From: Asterochloris sp. CNOR1
Lineage: Eukaryota; Chlorophyta; Trebouxiophyceae; Trebouxiales; Trebouxiaceae
Length of the DNA stretch: 64,000 nucleotides
Reading direction: 5' to 3'
NCBI GenBank assembly: GCA_963969365.1
Contig: OZ017751.1
Span: forward strand, 3,038,001 to 3,102,000
This document shows, piece by piece, positions 1 to 10,405 of the stretch. The translations under genes and the position numbers were made by a program. The notes beneath the pieces are model-generated. The model did not search any database. It worked only from the letters and a program-made list of their open reading frames with translations, and had not been told where the DNA came from. The number at the start of each line of letters is the position of its first letter. Within the stretch, counting starts at the first letter, position 1.

Positions 1-114
1 CCCGCGCCTTCTGCCTCTGGCTGTGTGTCGGCACCTGCCTGAGCTACTGCGGCCTGTCTGTGTTCGTATCATGCAAGCGTGCCATACTTGAGGCTCCTGC
101 AGCCTGCTCCTCAC

Positions 115-3100
115 CTCCTGTGTGAATGTCACTGTGGGTGGCATGGAGGCCATGCCGATCAGTACAGAGGGCTTGATGGTTTTGACAGCGGACAGCAGAT
201 CAGGGCACGTAGGCTCGCTGTGGCAGTAGGCCAGCTTATGGTCTGCCAGCGTGTCACTGTCCCCACGGCTGCGCACCACCAGACCCTGCAGGGTCAAGAC
301 AGAAGGTGATGCACATGGTCTCTCAAGTGGGAAGCTGTCAGACCCAGGCAGGTTGCTGTCCCCACAACTGCGCACCAAAAGGCTCAACAGGCAGATGTAG
401 ACCAGGCAAACAGCCAAATCATGCCACAACTCAGCAGCCACCACAGCTCAGGCCCGCCCTGGAGTCCACCAGCCACCACAGCTCAGGCCCACCTCAGTAT
501 ATACCCGCTGCCACAGATCAGGCCCCTCTCGGAAGTCACCAGCTGGTCCAAGTCAAAAAATACCTCAGAGAAACCCTCAGCTAAGACTATTGGCAGCCTA
601 CCTCAGAGTCTACCAGCCACATCCTCTTCCGGGCCTGCACGATGGTCTCGAGGGCATGCCTGCTCTCCCGGGTGATGGCAGCCTGCAGCAAAATAGAGCG
701 TCTGCCTTAGAGGGTGTAATGCTGCCCATCAGGGGATTGGGCAACACACTGCAATACAGCTAGCATTGAGGAGGCCCAGGCAGCACCAGGACATGCTATG
801 ATCGCTGGCCATTGCCTGGGCCAGCACTCCTGCCCAGACAATGTTAGGACATGCCCCTGGCCACCTCAATCCTACACCCAACGCCTGGTGCAAGAGCCAG
901 CACACTTGCACAGTTTTTCCCACCCCTTGGCATCAAGATGCTGCCAAGTGCAGGGTGCCAGCATTGTGTGACTCAGAGGCGCAGAACAGAGCAGCAGCGC
1001 AGCTGTGCACACACGCTGCACGCCACTGTCCTTAAGAACTCATTTGTGCCAAGCTTGAAAGGCAGCCTGGCACCTGTAACCATGACCGGCAAGCACAAAA
1101 CCGGCAAGCACAAACAAGAGAACACTGCAGGAATACTGCAGCTGATGCTGCAGATTACCTTCCTTGACTACACCAGATGGGACACCTTAACTACTGCAAA
1201 CAATTTGTGTTTTCACTTGGGTCGTCCTGTGGCCCACTGTGATCATTTGAGAATGTGGGCCCGGAATGCAGTGTGCACATGCTGCATTAAGATTCACATG
1301 GCACGCTGATCGTGGTCAGCTTGTGACGCCCACCGTGATCATCTCAGCAATATGGGTGGCTGCGCGGCCCTCGCCCACGATCATGTAGGTGTGGTCGGAG
1401 AGCTTCTTTTGGGTCAGTGGCGCAGCTGCCATGATGCCTTCACGCAGCCCAGAGCAAGGTCGCATGCAGCAACAGGCAGTCAGGGGCACTGCACAAACTT
1501 GTCTCAGTCCCACAGGGAAAGCATTGCATGGGGAACCAGAGCTGTGTGGAGCGTGATGCCTGTGCAGGAGCCGTGTCGCAACCCTGCCAGTTTGTTTTGC
1601 ACATATGAGGGTCAGCAAGACTACCAAGGCTGAATCCAGCAGCAGTGGGCCCACAATGCAGAGGTGCAAGCTGACATGCACACAGCAACATCTGCACGGG
1701 TACCAGCAGGGTGCCCTTTGACATGCAAACAACTGCAAAACATGCTCAAGCTGCTCAGATCAGAGCCAGTCTAGTCTGAGGCATACTGCTGTGCTCTGCA
1801 GGCCCTGCTACAGGGGCCATGAGTTGCAGAAAAGTGGCCCCATCTCCTGTGCAGCTTCAGCGACAGGGCTCACCAGCAATCACCACTGCTGCAATGCCCT
1901 GAATGTCATCTGCAAAGACAGGGAGCTGCCCCCGGTACTGGGCCATCACGCGAGACATGTTTTCATAGAGCATGTCCTCCTGCAATGCGACAGGGGAGCT
2001 CACTTCAGCAGCAGTGCCAGGGACAGAGTGGCTTTCTGGGCAAGGATGTCTGGCAGCCAGAGAAATCTGGGCAGGCTGCTCGCCAGGGGGCGGAAGACAT
2101 TTGGCATGGATGTGGGAGCCGCATACTGGGCTGCCAGGTAGTGCATCACCATGCTTCCTGCTCATTGGAGGCTGCTGTGATCAGCCCTAAACGAGATTGA
2201 CAGGCTGTTGTGTTCACAACGCTCCCTGAGGCTGCTTTCCTGGCTTGGTGTTCCACCCCCCAGCGCTGTCCAAGCAGCTCAGGCGGATCTGGAGTACAGA
2301 TGCCTATCAGTAACAGGCCCCAGCAGCCTCAGATTCAGGCAGACAGCAGACTTTCCCAGCAGCCTCAGGTCCCAGCAGGCAGCAGGATTTGGCGTTTAGG
2401 GTTCTGGGAGTCTTACATCCCAACAGCCTCAGGCCCAAGCAGGCAGCAGGGTCGTAGAAGTAAGGTTGCGGGAGGCCCAGGCCCCAGCAGGCAGCAGGCT
2501 ACCAGCAGATCTCTGCTGCTGTCAGCAACAGGCAGGTTTGCGGCTTGGAAAGGTACCTTGTGCAAGGTCTTGGGAAGGCAGCAGGTTGATAGAGGTCCTG
2601 CTGCTGCCCCAGCACAGCACTGTGCGCCTGCAGCCTGTCAGACTCACCAGGTGGATCAAGACGGCGTTGCCAAAGCGCAGCCTGGCAGCTTCAAGGAACT
2701 CATCCAGCAGCTCCTGCACAGGCAGCATGCCAGACTTTCAGCCAAGTGGGTCCTTACACAGCAAAGAGCTGCAGGCAGCGACCACATCTGCTGGTGCCAA
2801 ATGCTTGGGTGCTGCTGTGCTCTGGGGATCCTTTTCTCTGCTCACCAAGCAGACTGCTGGAGCACACGGCACCTGCAGACTCAGGGGCTGTAAACGCCGC
2901 GCATTGAGCGGTGCTCACCTGGTCAGCCTTCCCCGCACTCTGGCAACCTTCTCTTCCTTGCCTACCAAGCAGATTGCCAGAACAGACGGCTCCTTGCAAC
3001 CCTTATGCGCCGTAAGAGCAGCGCTTTCTCACCTGGTAAGCCTCCCCCCGCACGCGCTTGTGCCTGAGCCCCACGTAGTAGGGGCTCTCCAGCAGCTCCT

Positions 3101-5742
3101 CATTGTCAGTCCCGGCGTCCAAGCACACAGGCAGGCACACTGAGGGCGGCAGACCCCCGCAGGCTGTGTACAGGGCAAGCTTGCTGACTGGGACGCCAAC
3201 CGCCTGCAAAGCATGTCACACCCCGCACATCAGGGACTGTTCACTGAGCTGTCTCCTTCACTTGGCAGCGCAGTGCTCCCAAGACAGTCCCTGATCCTCT
3301 GCCTTGCCTTTCCCAGGGAGGGGCTTAGGCAGGCGGGGGGCACAGTGCCCCCTGAACACAGCCAGGCTTTGCAGCAGTGTCATTTTGCGCCCCTTGCTAT
3401 GGGCTGGTCTTGCTGCTGAATTCTCTTGTGCTGTGGCCTCTGTGCGGCCTGGGAACAGAGCACGGATGAAGGCAAGATTGTGGTGCCCCACTGACAGCAA
3501 AATGATGCATGTGCACCACTTCCAAGCCACTGACCTGGACTCCGAGATCACCGAGGGCCCCCACCCGCTCCCCATCAGTGAGGCAGATGGCCTTGACGCG
3601 CCGCTCCGGCCAGTTCTTCAGTATCTGGAACACGCGGCCTGCAGGCAGGGGTAGAGCATCACTCCCCAGCAGTATCGACGGCATTTTCTTTGGACCTGCC
3701 CTGGCGCTTGCCAGCCCGTTGGACTCGCACTGGGCCATGAGACGTCACTGCAATTGAACACTGCTGGCAGCTCAACACAGTACAGTGACACATGTCGCTG
3801 AGGCAACATTCCTGCAAACCCACTGCAGACTGTCAGCAGGCTCATGAAGGCTTATGGGGACCAAGACATGGCATTCCCTGCCTCATGTCCAGCAGACAAA
3901 TACAAATCCACCTCAACAATGGTGCTGCTTGCTGCACGAGATGTGTGTTGGGACCCACCTCAAACCTAAAAGGAGAACACTCTCCCTCAAGGATGGCTGC
4001 AAAAACAGTCCATGCACTTGAGGCACCTACATTCACCCACTCCGGTCCTCGGTGGTGAATCACAGCCCTCGCAGCAGGCCAAATAACATCAGTGCATGTC
4101 AGCAAGAGTCACCTGCCTCAAACTCTTAACATGCTCCCCAGCCCCTGCAGCAGGCTGAACACCCCAAGAGGATGCACTGGGTGAGGAGGGGCCCCCACCT
4201 CTGTCCTCGATGGTGATCCACAGGCCACGCGGCAGGCTGCGGAACATGAGCCCATACTTGCTGCAGTACTCGGCCACGGTGGGCATGTGGATGATGGGCA
4301 GCAGCTCCTCGATGTTGTCGTTGAGCACGCGGTAGAACAGGCGCTCATTGCGCTCTTGCAGGGATGTCAGATAGGTGTGCTTGTCCAGGTCATTGTTCAG
4401 GGAGCGAATGTTGACGAGGGCGCGCTGGGCCTGCAGGGCCAAGGACACCAATGACATCTCACGAAGTGTATGTTGATTTGAGAGCGGGAGAGAAGTGAGC
4501 AGCTGCCTTCTGTACAAACCCAGCCAGCCAGCAGCTTGATGACTGACTACCCACCTGCACATCCTGGCTGATGATTGCTGGGGGTAGCAGGCCCCGCAGG
4601 TAGAGGCGATCACGCTCCTCATCTCGGAAGGCGAGCCCCTTGTTGTACTTGGGATGTCGCAGCAGGTCCACGCCTGAGATTACTCTGCAGAGGCAGGGAG
4701 CAAATGTGGGCCGCATGCACAGAATAGCAAGTTACGAGCCTCTTGATGACCCATGGCCTCAATCTCAGATATAAGTATTGCCCATGGCACTTTTGACGGT
4801 AGCACGGTAGACATGGCAGCAGCTGGGGACAGATCTGCCCACATGCAGTGCTTTCTGGCGAGTGCAGCAGCTCCACGCCCCAGACAAACCTGCAGGCATG
4901 GCCTTGGTCTGGCGAAAGGACTGCCCACGTTACTGCTCGAAGTTTATGCTGCAGGTCTGCGTCAAAACCCTTTCTTGCAGAAAGCAATGGCACACAGAGA
5001 TCTGCCTCTGCTATGTCTCCATCACAGAACCCATGAAATTACTGCAGAGTCAAGGAGATGCCCCTCCAGTCGGCTTGACGCAAACGCAGCCATGGTGACG
5101 CACAGGCTGCAAAACCTGCAGGCATGCCTGGCACCTTGTAGAATGCAGTCAGGCGGCCGCCTCCCGGAGGCGCTTTCAGGGCCGTGGCATCCCATAAAGA
5201 GGAATGCTTTGCGCAGCAGGAGTGCCGCCACAGATTAGCAAGGGCTTCCTGTTACAGCCAAGGGTGATCTGAGGCCTGCCCAGCACCCACCCCCGCAGTC
5301 AATTTGAGACATTGCTGCGGCACCATGCTGACACAGAGCAGCAAGGGAGTGTTCAAGACGGTGCTAGTCAGCGCCTGAGCAGTGCTGCCAGGCTGGTACA
5401 GTGTCCCGACTCTGGCGCTGGCATGGAATGAGAACGGCAGCTGGGTCTGAGCACTCACGATCTGACCCATGGAGTCGTCGGCCGGTGTGCGCTTTCATCA
5501 AAGAGGGGCTCAGGCCGGATGCCACTCCAGTTGGAAGTCTGCCGAACTCCCAGCGCCCTGAACACATGGGCACGAATGCGGAGATTTGACCAATGCTGGC
5601 AGCAGACCAGGCGCTGATAGCGAAAGCCGCTGATGAGCGCAGCCGGACAAGGACAAGAACCTGCACGACTGACTGTGAAGTCTTCATACCTTGCACGCGA
5701 CACAGCATTGATGTCCCACTCAGGGCCTGCACATCTGCACAC
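115..5742 (-). CDS. NAD(P)-dependent malic enzyme, 10 exons visible, 3' end off window
   Basis: Oxidative decarboxylation of malate to pyruvate. Exons read on the minus strand: 5459-5742, 4555-4684, 4199-4430, 3535-3638, 3033-3203, 2648-2713, 1874-1979, 1334-1437, 602-682, 115-285 (483 codons, all phases compatible). Family signatures appear in order: [72 protein letters not shown] (catalytic Tyr), [12 protein letters not shown] (Lys region), HLEDM and FADDIQG (metal-binding acids), then [11 protein letters not shown] (nucleotide loop), [11 protein letters not shown] and ALIGMAS-like [14 protein letters not shown]. The last exon or exons lie beyond position 1. The N-terminal 80 or so residues are basic and hydroxylated, so an organelle transit peptide is possible. 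The start at 5742 is the first ATG in the exon frame and is uncertain. The cofactor (NAD or NADP) cannot be decided by eye. It diverges from the CLT gene. Confidence 0.9.
430..615 (-). repeat. Degenerate copies of malic-enzyme exon 9 end inside intron 9
   Basis: On the minus strand the true exon end reads TGGCTGGTAGACTCTGAG and then the donor GTAGGC (601-618). Two weaker copies follow in the intron, around 515-545 (CAGCTGGTGACTTCCGAG) and around 440-480 (GTGGCTGGTGGACTCCAGG). They are spaced about 65-80 bp apart. They look like decayed tandem duplicates of the exon-donor junction. Confidence 0.5.
2300..2500. repeat. Intronic tandem repeat in malic enzyme gene
   Basis: On the plus strand, a unit built on CAGCAGCCTCAGGCCCCAGCAGGCAGCAG recurs imperfectly about four times (near 2325, 2360, 2425 and 2480). 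It lies inside the intron between exons 2648-2713 and 1874-1979. Confidence 0.5.
2835..3060 (-). repeat. Tandem duplicate of exon 5 end plus donor in malic enzyme intron 5
   Basis: The true exon end (3033) reads GAGGCTTACCAG|GTGAG. About 114 bp downstream the intron repeats GAAGGCTGACCAG|GTGAG, with the decoy donor at 2918. Flanking matches continue on both sides: GTGCGGGG before the donor, and CAGTCTGCTTGGTGAGCAGAG-type sequence after it. Both copies have a consensus GTGAG donor. Confidence 0.75.
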
Positions 5743-6167
5743 AGGTAACTCACCATGGGCCTGCCTCCCCGCGGCAGCTGTGCAGGCAAGAGCCCAATCT
5801 CTTCAGGCCTCTCCTCATGGCTTCAACAAACGGATCTCTCAGTGATCAGATGGTGCATCTGCAGTCATAAGCCTTCGTCAGAGTAGCTAGGCTGGTTCAG
5901 GGCCAGGTGAAGATTGGGTTCTTGGCTCGAGGTTCTCACTTGGAAGTCTTCTGTTGAAATCCTATGCTTGAAAGGAATTGCTGTCTCTGCCGGAAGCGCC
6001 TCAGGCAGTGCTTGGCATGAGGCAAGAATGCAAGTCAAAATTGACCTGGGACACTGCGGCTTGCCTTCTTCGCAGTAAGTCCATCGCTGAGACACGGTGC
6101 ACGATCTGCGCTTGTGGTGTCATGGGCAGCATGTCGACCTGAGTCACACATTGTCCAAACACACATC
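5743..6167. promoter_or_regulatory. Divergent promoter region, malic enzyme / CLT transporter
   Basis: A 425-bp gap lies between the inferred start codons of two head-to-head genes. No coding signal is seen in either direction. I recognise no specific element. The real transcription starts may lie inside it, or an additional 5' exon of either gene could be hidden here. Confidence 0.5.
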
Positions 6168-9100
6168 ATGCTTCGAACGACCTTGCTGCGCAGGCTGGAA
6201 CAAGTTGGCCCCACCCTGCAGCAGTTTCAGATTGCGAGCCGCTCACAGGCACCAGCATGGCAGAGATCAACTGTTGGATGCCAGACTTTTGGGCATCTGC
6301 ATGGGCGCCAGCAGCAGCAGCAGAGGCGGCCTGGAGTGTCCCCATGGCTGAGGCGGAGCGTCGCTGCATCAGCAAACCCATTGGAAGCCCTCACGAAGGG
6401 CAGGGAGGGGAGCCAGGAGGCGCAGAACAAGGACGGCCCTCCCGACAGCCCTGGAGGCCTTGATGCAGGCATTCTGGTGACCTCCATGTCACCTTTAATG
6501 CTGCCTCAGCTCCACTGACAAAGTACACCACTGTTTGCTAAGCAATGCTGTGGTGGCAATTGCAGGCCACCATTGCCGTGGTCGTGGGCACTGGCGTGGC
6601 CAACCGTGTGCTGTACAAGCTGGCACTGGTGCCCATGGGGGGTGAGAGCTTTACTGCACAGCCGTCTTCCGCTGAAAGTTGGCTGTTGCCTCGCTCACTG
6701 CTGCGTGCCTTGCTGCAGACTATGTTTTTGTGCTGAGCCAGTTCCAGACGTTCGGCTATGTGCTGGTGTATGCCAGCTTGCTCGCAGCCAGGCTCAGGTG
6801 ACTGCCTGCCCTGGGCCCCTGCTGGTCGTCTCTCACTCACAAGCTGTTGGGTGACATGTTACGAGAACATAGGTGAAGTCCATCTCCCCGACTTGCTCGA
6901 GGCACCTTTTTGGTGGTTTGTCCTGAGGACAGTGCTGCTGTCACCAGCATGGGGCTCTGGTGTGCTTGATGGGAATATCTTGAGGCTCAAGGAGTTTGGC
7001 TTCTTCCCTGATGGTGGATGCTACCCAGCCAGCTTAGCCAGCACCAGCTTGTGCAAGGCTGGCAGCAACGTTTGCAGCCTGCCCCAGCCAATGTTGCCTG
7101 TCTGCAACACACTTGTGGGGCTGGCACTTCCAGTCTGCTGGCGGCGATCACAGCGTGTCCCCCTCACCGTTCACACGTGCCGAGTTGCTGTCACGTCCAT
7201 GCGCTTGTCCCTGCGCGTCATGCTTAGCACAGCCTGTTGGGTGAAACATGTGTCCCATTGTCATAGTCTTCTCCACCAGCTTGACATCCAGCTGCATCCA
7301 CCATGTGCAGGGCTGGCGTCTGCAGTCTTAAAGCTTCTATTGTCGTCTTCACTGAAGGTGCCTGTGCCCTCCTTGTAGATCCGGGGAGGTCGATCGTGAA
7401 CAGATAGATGTGACCGACAAGCGCCTATTTCTGGGCATTGGCGCCCTGGAGGCGGCCAGCTCCCTCCTGGGCTTCATTGGCGCATCCAGGCTGCCAGGCA
7501 AGCACTTTCTGTGCTCTTCACCAGTGCTGATGAGATGGGATTAGCACAACATCCACCTATGGGCACACCCAGATGGGCGCACCTAGATGGGCACACCATG
7601 TCATGCCCTGCTCCTTCAAAGGGCCAGTCTGGAAGGACGCCCCTAGTGACAGAGCTGCTGTGCAACACCAACACTAAGGCACTTTTGGGGGTCAGTTCAC
7701 GCACCTGCAGGCCTGTAGTGCCCGGGACGAGAACTGACTGCTCCACTGTGCACACTCTGAAGGCACCGTCCTTTGCATGGTCCATCAAGTCCTGGTCAAT
7801 GGGGTCAGTGCCGTGAACATGCAGGTGTCACTCTGCTCCTGTCACATGACCATCTCTCCAATCCAGCCCTACCTGATTGCATCACTGTGCATGTGCACGC
7901 CATGAAGGCATTGTCCTTCGCAATGCAGGTGTCACTCTGCCCCTCCTGTCGCAGAGCATCATCTAATTAACATAGCCCTGTCCTACCTGACTGCTTCACT
8001 GTCCATGTGCACACTCTGAGGCCATTGTGCTTTGCATTACAGGTGTTACTTTGCCCCTCCTGTCGCAAAGCATCATCTTTTTCAACCTAGCTCTGTCCTA
8101 CCTGGTCCTGCAGAAGCCATTGAGCAAAGCTCAGGTGGGCGCATACCCTAGGGTGCAGTTAAATGGTGCTCACTGTGCTGAGCTGCGCCAGATGGCGTCG
8201 CAAGCCTGCATGCCCTGGCGCATATCGCTTACTCATGACGTGACGCTGCGCAACCCAGCTGTGTCTATTGCGTACCTGGTGCAACTTCAGCAGCCCTCCA
8301 CATGGAGGCATGGATACCTCTGCTCTGCAGATATTTGGGGCGTCTGCGGTGGCTGCTGGCGTGGCATTGGCTGCTTTCCCCGCAGCTGATGGTGCTAGCG
8401 TCTTCACAGAAGTGGGGATGTGTTCTGCTCTGCCCTGCCCACCATCAGTAGAAGGGCCTGCAATCCCTCATCAAAAGCACCTGTTGGCAATGAAAGCCGC
8501 TCAGGATTAGACGCTTCTTGCCATGCCACATGCATCTCAGAACATGGCACTGCGTCCCATATTGCCCTAGTATGCATAGTGGTTGTATATTTGCCACTGA
8601 TTCTACAGCTTCAATGCATGGAACCCCTCACCAGCTGCAAACTGTGTGTGTCAGCACATTGTGCAAGTTTCTGTTGCTGCAGGTGGACCCATTGTATGCA
8701 GGCATCTTCATCAGCTCCATGGCATTCCCAGCCCTGGCCTCCATCTTCAAGGAGAAGATCTTTGCAGGTACGGGGCCTGCATGACATCTACATGAAGAGC
8801 AGGCGCTGAGCGCAGCAGTTGATGCCTGGTCAAGCTGAACCTGCCTATACAGAAAACTTACATGGGGATCTGCTTCAGCTTATATGGGTTCTGCTTGGCA
8901 TTGGGGACTGCTGCAGAGGCCCCAGTGCCAGTCCCTCAGAGCTTTCGTTCAGGACCATGCTGCTTTGCCAAACACAAGCATTACCTGCACACATAGGGCT
9001 GAGGAACAATACACAGTGTGTGACCAGCCACCTGGGGTAGGCCGATTTGCACTGTTCGGCTGTTAGTTTGCATCGTCTTGCTCGGCTGCAGAGCATGGTC

Positions 9101-10328
9101 AACCTACTGAGCACTCCTCAGGGCTGTACTTTATGACATTTGCAGAACCTATGCCCTCACAGCATGTGCTCCCTGATGCAGAGACAGAGTTATCTGAGCA
9201 CCCTTCAGGTCTCTGGTATCTCTGTTCAAATTTCTGATACTGGCTCATCTGTGGGGCAGCTTTCAAGATTTTCACATCCTGTATGACCTGCTGCAGAGAC
9301 CAGACCCAAAGGCCCCTTGGATTCTTTGACGTTGGCTAATTTGATGTGTACAGAGGCCTTGCTGTCACCGTGGCTGCCCTGCTGCAGAGGCCAAAGAGAA
9401 GATGAACGGGAAGCCCCTCGACATTTTTGTGGTGAACACACTGGGCAGTGGGGCACAGGCTCTCTGTGTCCTGCTGTTGCTGCCCGTGCTGGTGTCCCTG
9501 CGTGGACTGTCCCTCACAGAGCTGCCGCAGTATGTCTCAGACGGTGAGAGGGCTGGTGCATGGTGCTTTGTGCCCGCTGTCAGGGGTGTGGCAGGTCCAC
9601 AAGCAGGGACCTTAAGGGAGATGGGAGTGCTACCCTTTTGGACGGAACTGTTTTTGGGCAGCGCACCTGGCACTGAGCAGCGGGGCATGACCTTGCATCT
9701 CAGACCATGAGCCAGCAGCAGGCCTGTCTACAGACAGTCTGTATGCCTGCTGCTCACAGCACACAGTACACAGCACTTTGACCTGGTGAAGATTTGCAGT
9801 GCAAGACACGTCCCCGTGATTCTGCAGGGGTGTCATGCTTCTGCGGGAACACGCCCGGGGGCGGAAGTGGCTGTGAGGGAGCGCCCATGCTCCCAGTCGC
9901 CTATGTCGGCATGAATCTGGCTTACAATATTAGCCTCCTGTACCTTTTGCGCAGAGCAGGTGCGCTACAGAGCTCTGCCTGAAGCTTGCTGGAGTGCACC
10001 CAGCGGCCGCAGCAGCTTTGTGCCGGTGCACCACTGCCCTCACCCTGCTGGCCTTCTATCTTGGGAGTGAAGACATCATGCAGTGTCCATGAGCTCCTGA
10101 AAGCTCCAATCCCCCTGTGCAGGCGCAGTCGTGCAGTCGCTCACCAACTCCAGTCTCACCCCTCTGACAATCTATGCCTTCACCTTTTCCTTGCCATACC
10201 TTGGCACAGCCCCTGAGCTGGGGCCACAGTTTGCAGCAGGAAGCACGCTGCTGGTGGCGGGGCTTTTGACATTCAATTCAGACAAGTGGCGGCCTGCTCT
10301 CATGAAACGACTGAAGCAATCAAAGTGA
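6168..10328 (+). CDS. CRT-like (chloroquine-resistance-transporter-like) plastid transporter
   Basis: Ten exons: 6168-6476, 6566-6641, 6719-6797, 7379-7497, 8043-8134, 8331-8411, 8683-8767, 9388-9543, 9828-9959, 10123-10328. They encode 444 aa with a stop at 10326-10328, close to the usual length of plant CLT proteins. The first exon (103 codons) is Arg/Ser/Gln-rich and looks like a chloroplast transit peptide. The membrane part then matches the plant CLT family: GVANRVLYKLALVPM, QFQTFGYVLVYASLL, LPLLSQSIIFFNLALSYLVL, VDPLYAGIFISS, FKEKIFAEAKEKMNGK, LDIFVVNTLGSGAQALC, ELPQYVSDG, AYNISLLYLLRRAG and IYAFTFSLPYLG. CLT proteins in plants export glutathione-type thiols from plastids, so that role here is inferred from family. 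The intron after 7497 has a GC donor (CCAG|GCAAGC). The next intron-exon junction has decayed copies upstream of it. Confidence 0.92.
7735..8134 (+). repeat. Decayed tandem copies of CLT exon 5 and its acceptor
   Basis: True exon 5 starts at 8043, after CTTTGCATTACAG, with GTGTTACTTTGCCCCTCCTG. Copies of the same junction occur upstream: CAATGCAGGTGTCACTCTGCCCCTCC near 7920-7945, followed by sequence matching CATCATCT...AGCCCTGTCCTACCTG, and ACATGCAGGTGTCACTCTGCTCC near 7818. The lead-in (CTGCTCCACTGT...CACACTCTGA) starts at about 7735, 7873 and 7989, giving periods of about 138 and 116 bp. The 7930 copy reads the same first residues as the real exon and then hits a stop. Confidence 0.8.
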
Positions 10329-10348
10329 ACAAAAGCAATAGTCAACTG

Positions 10349-10353
10349 TTACA
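10349..10353 (-). terminator. Possible UGUAA poly(A) signal for the formiminotransferase gene
   Basis: TGTAA on the minus strand about 55 nt past the stop codon of the minus gene. UGUAA is the usual poly(A) signal of green algae. Another TGTAA sits only a few nucleotides after the stop (10400-10404), which is probably too close to be used. Confidence 0.3.
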
Positions 10354-10405
10354 CTGGCAGCAAAGCTGTGCATGAATGGATGCCAAGCTGCTGCATCACT
10401 TACAA

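Noticed and set aside
436-490. An extra malic enzyme exon encoding WLVDSR with a GC donor
   Set aside because: The segment is a repeat copy. The true exon at 602-682 carries the full [11 protein letters not shown] motif and fits phase on both sides.
7920-7990. A CLT exon beginning with the same residues as exon 5
   Set aside because: It runs into a stop and lacks the rest of the helix. The 8043-8134 copy is open and has a good donor, so the first is treated as a decayed duplicate.
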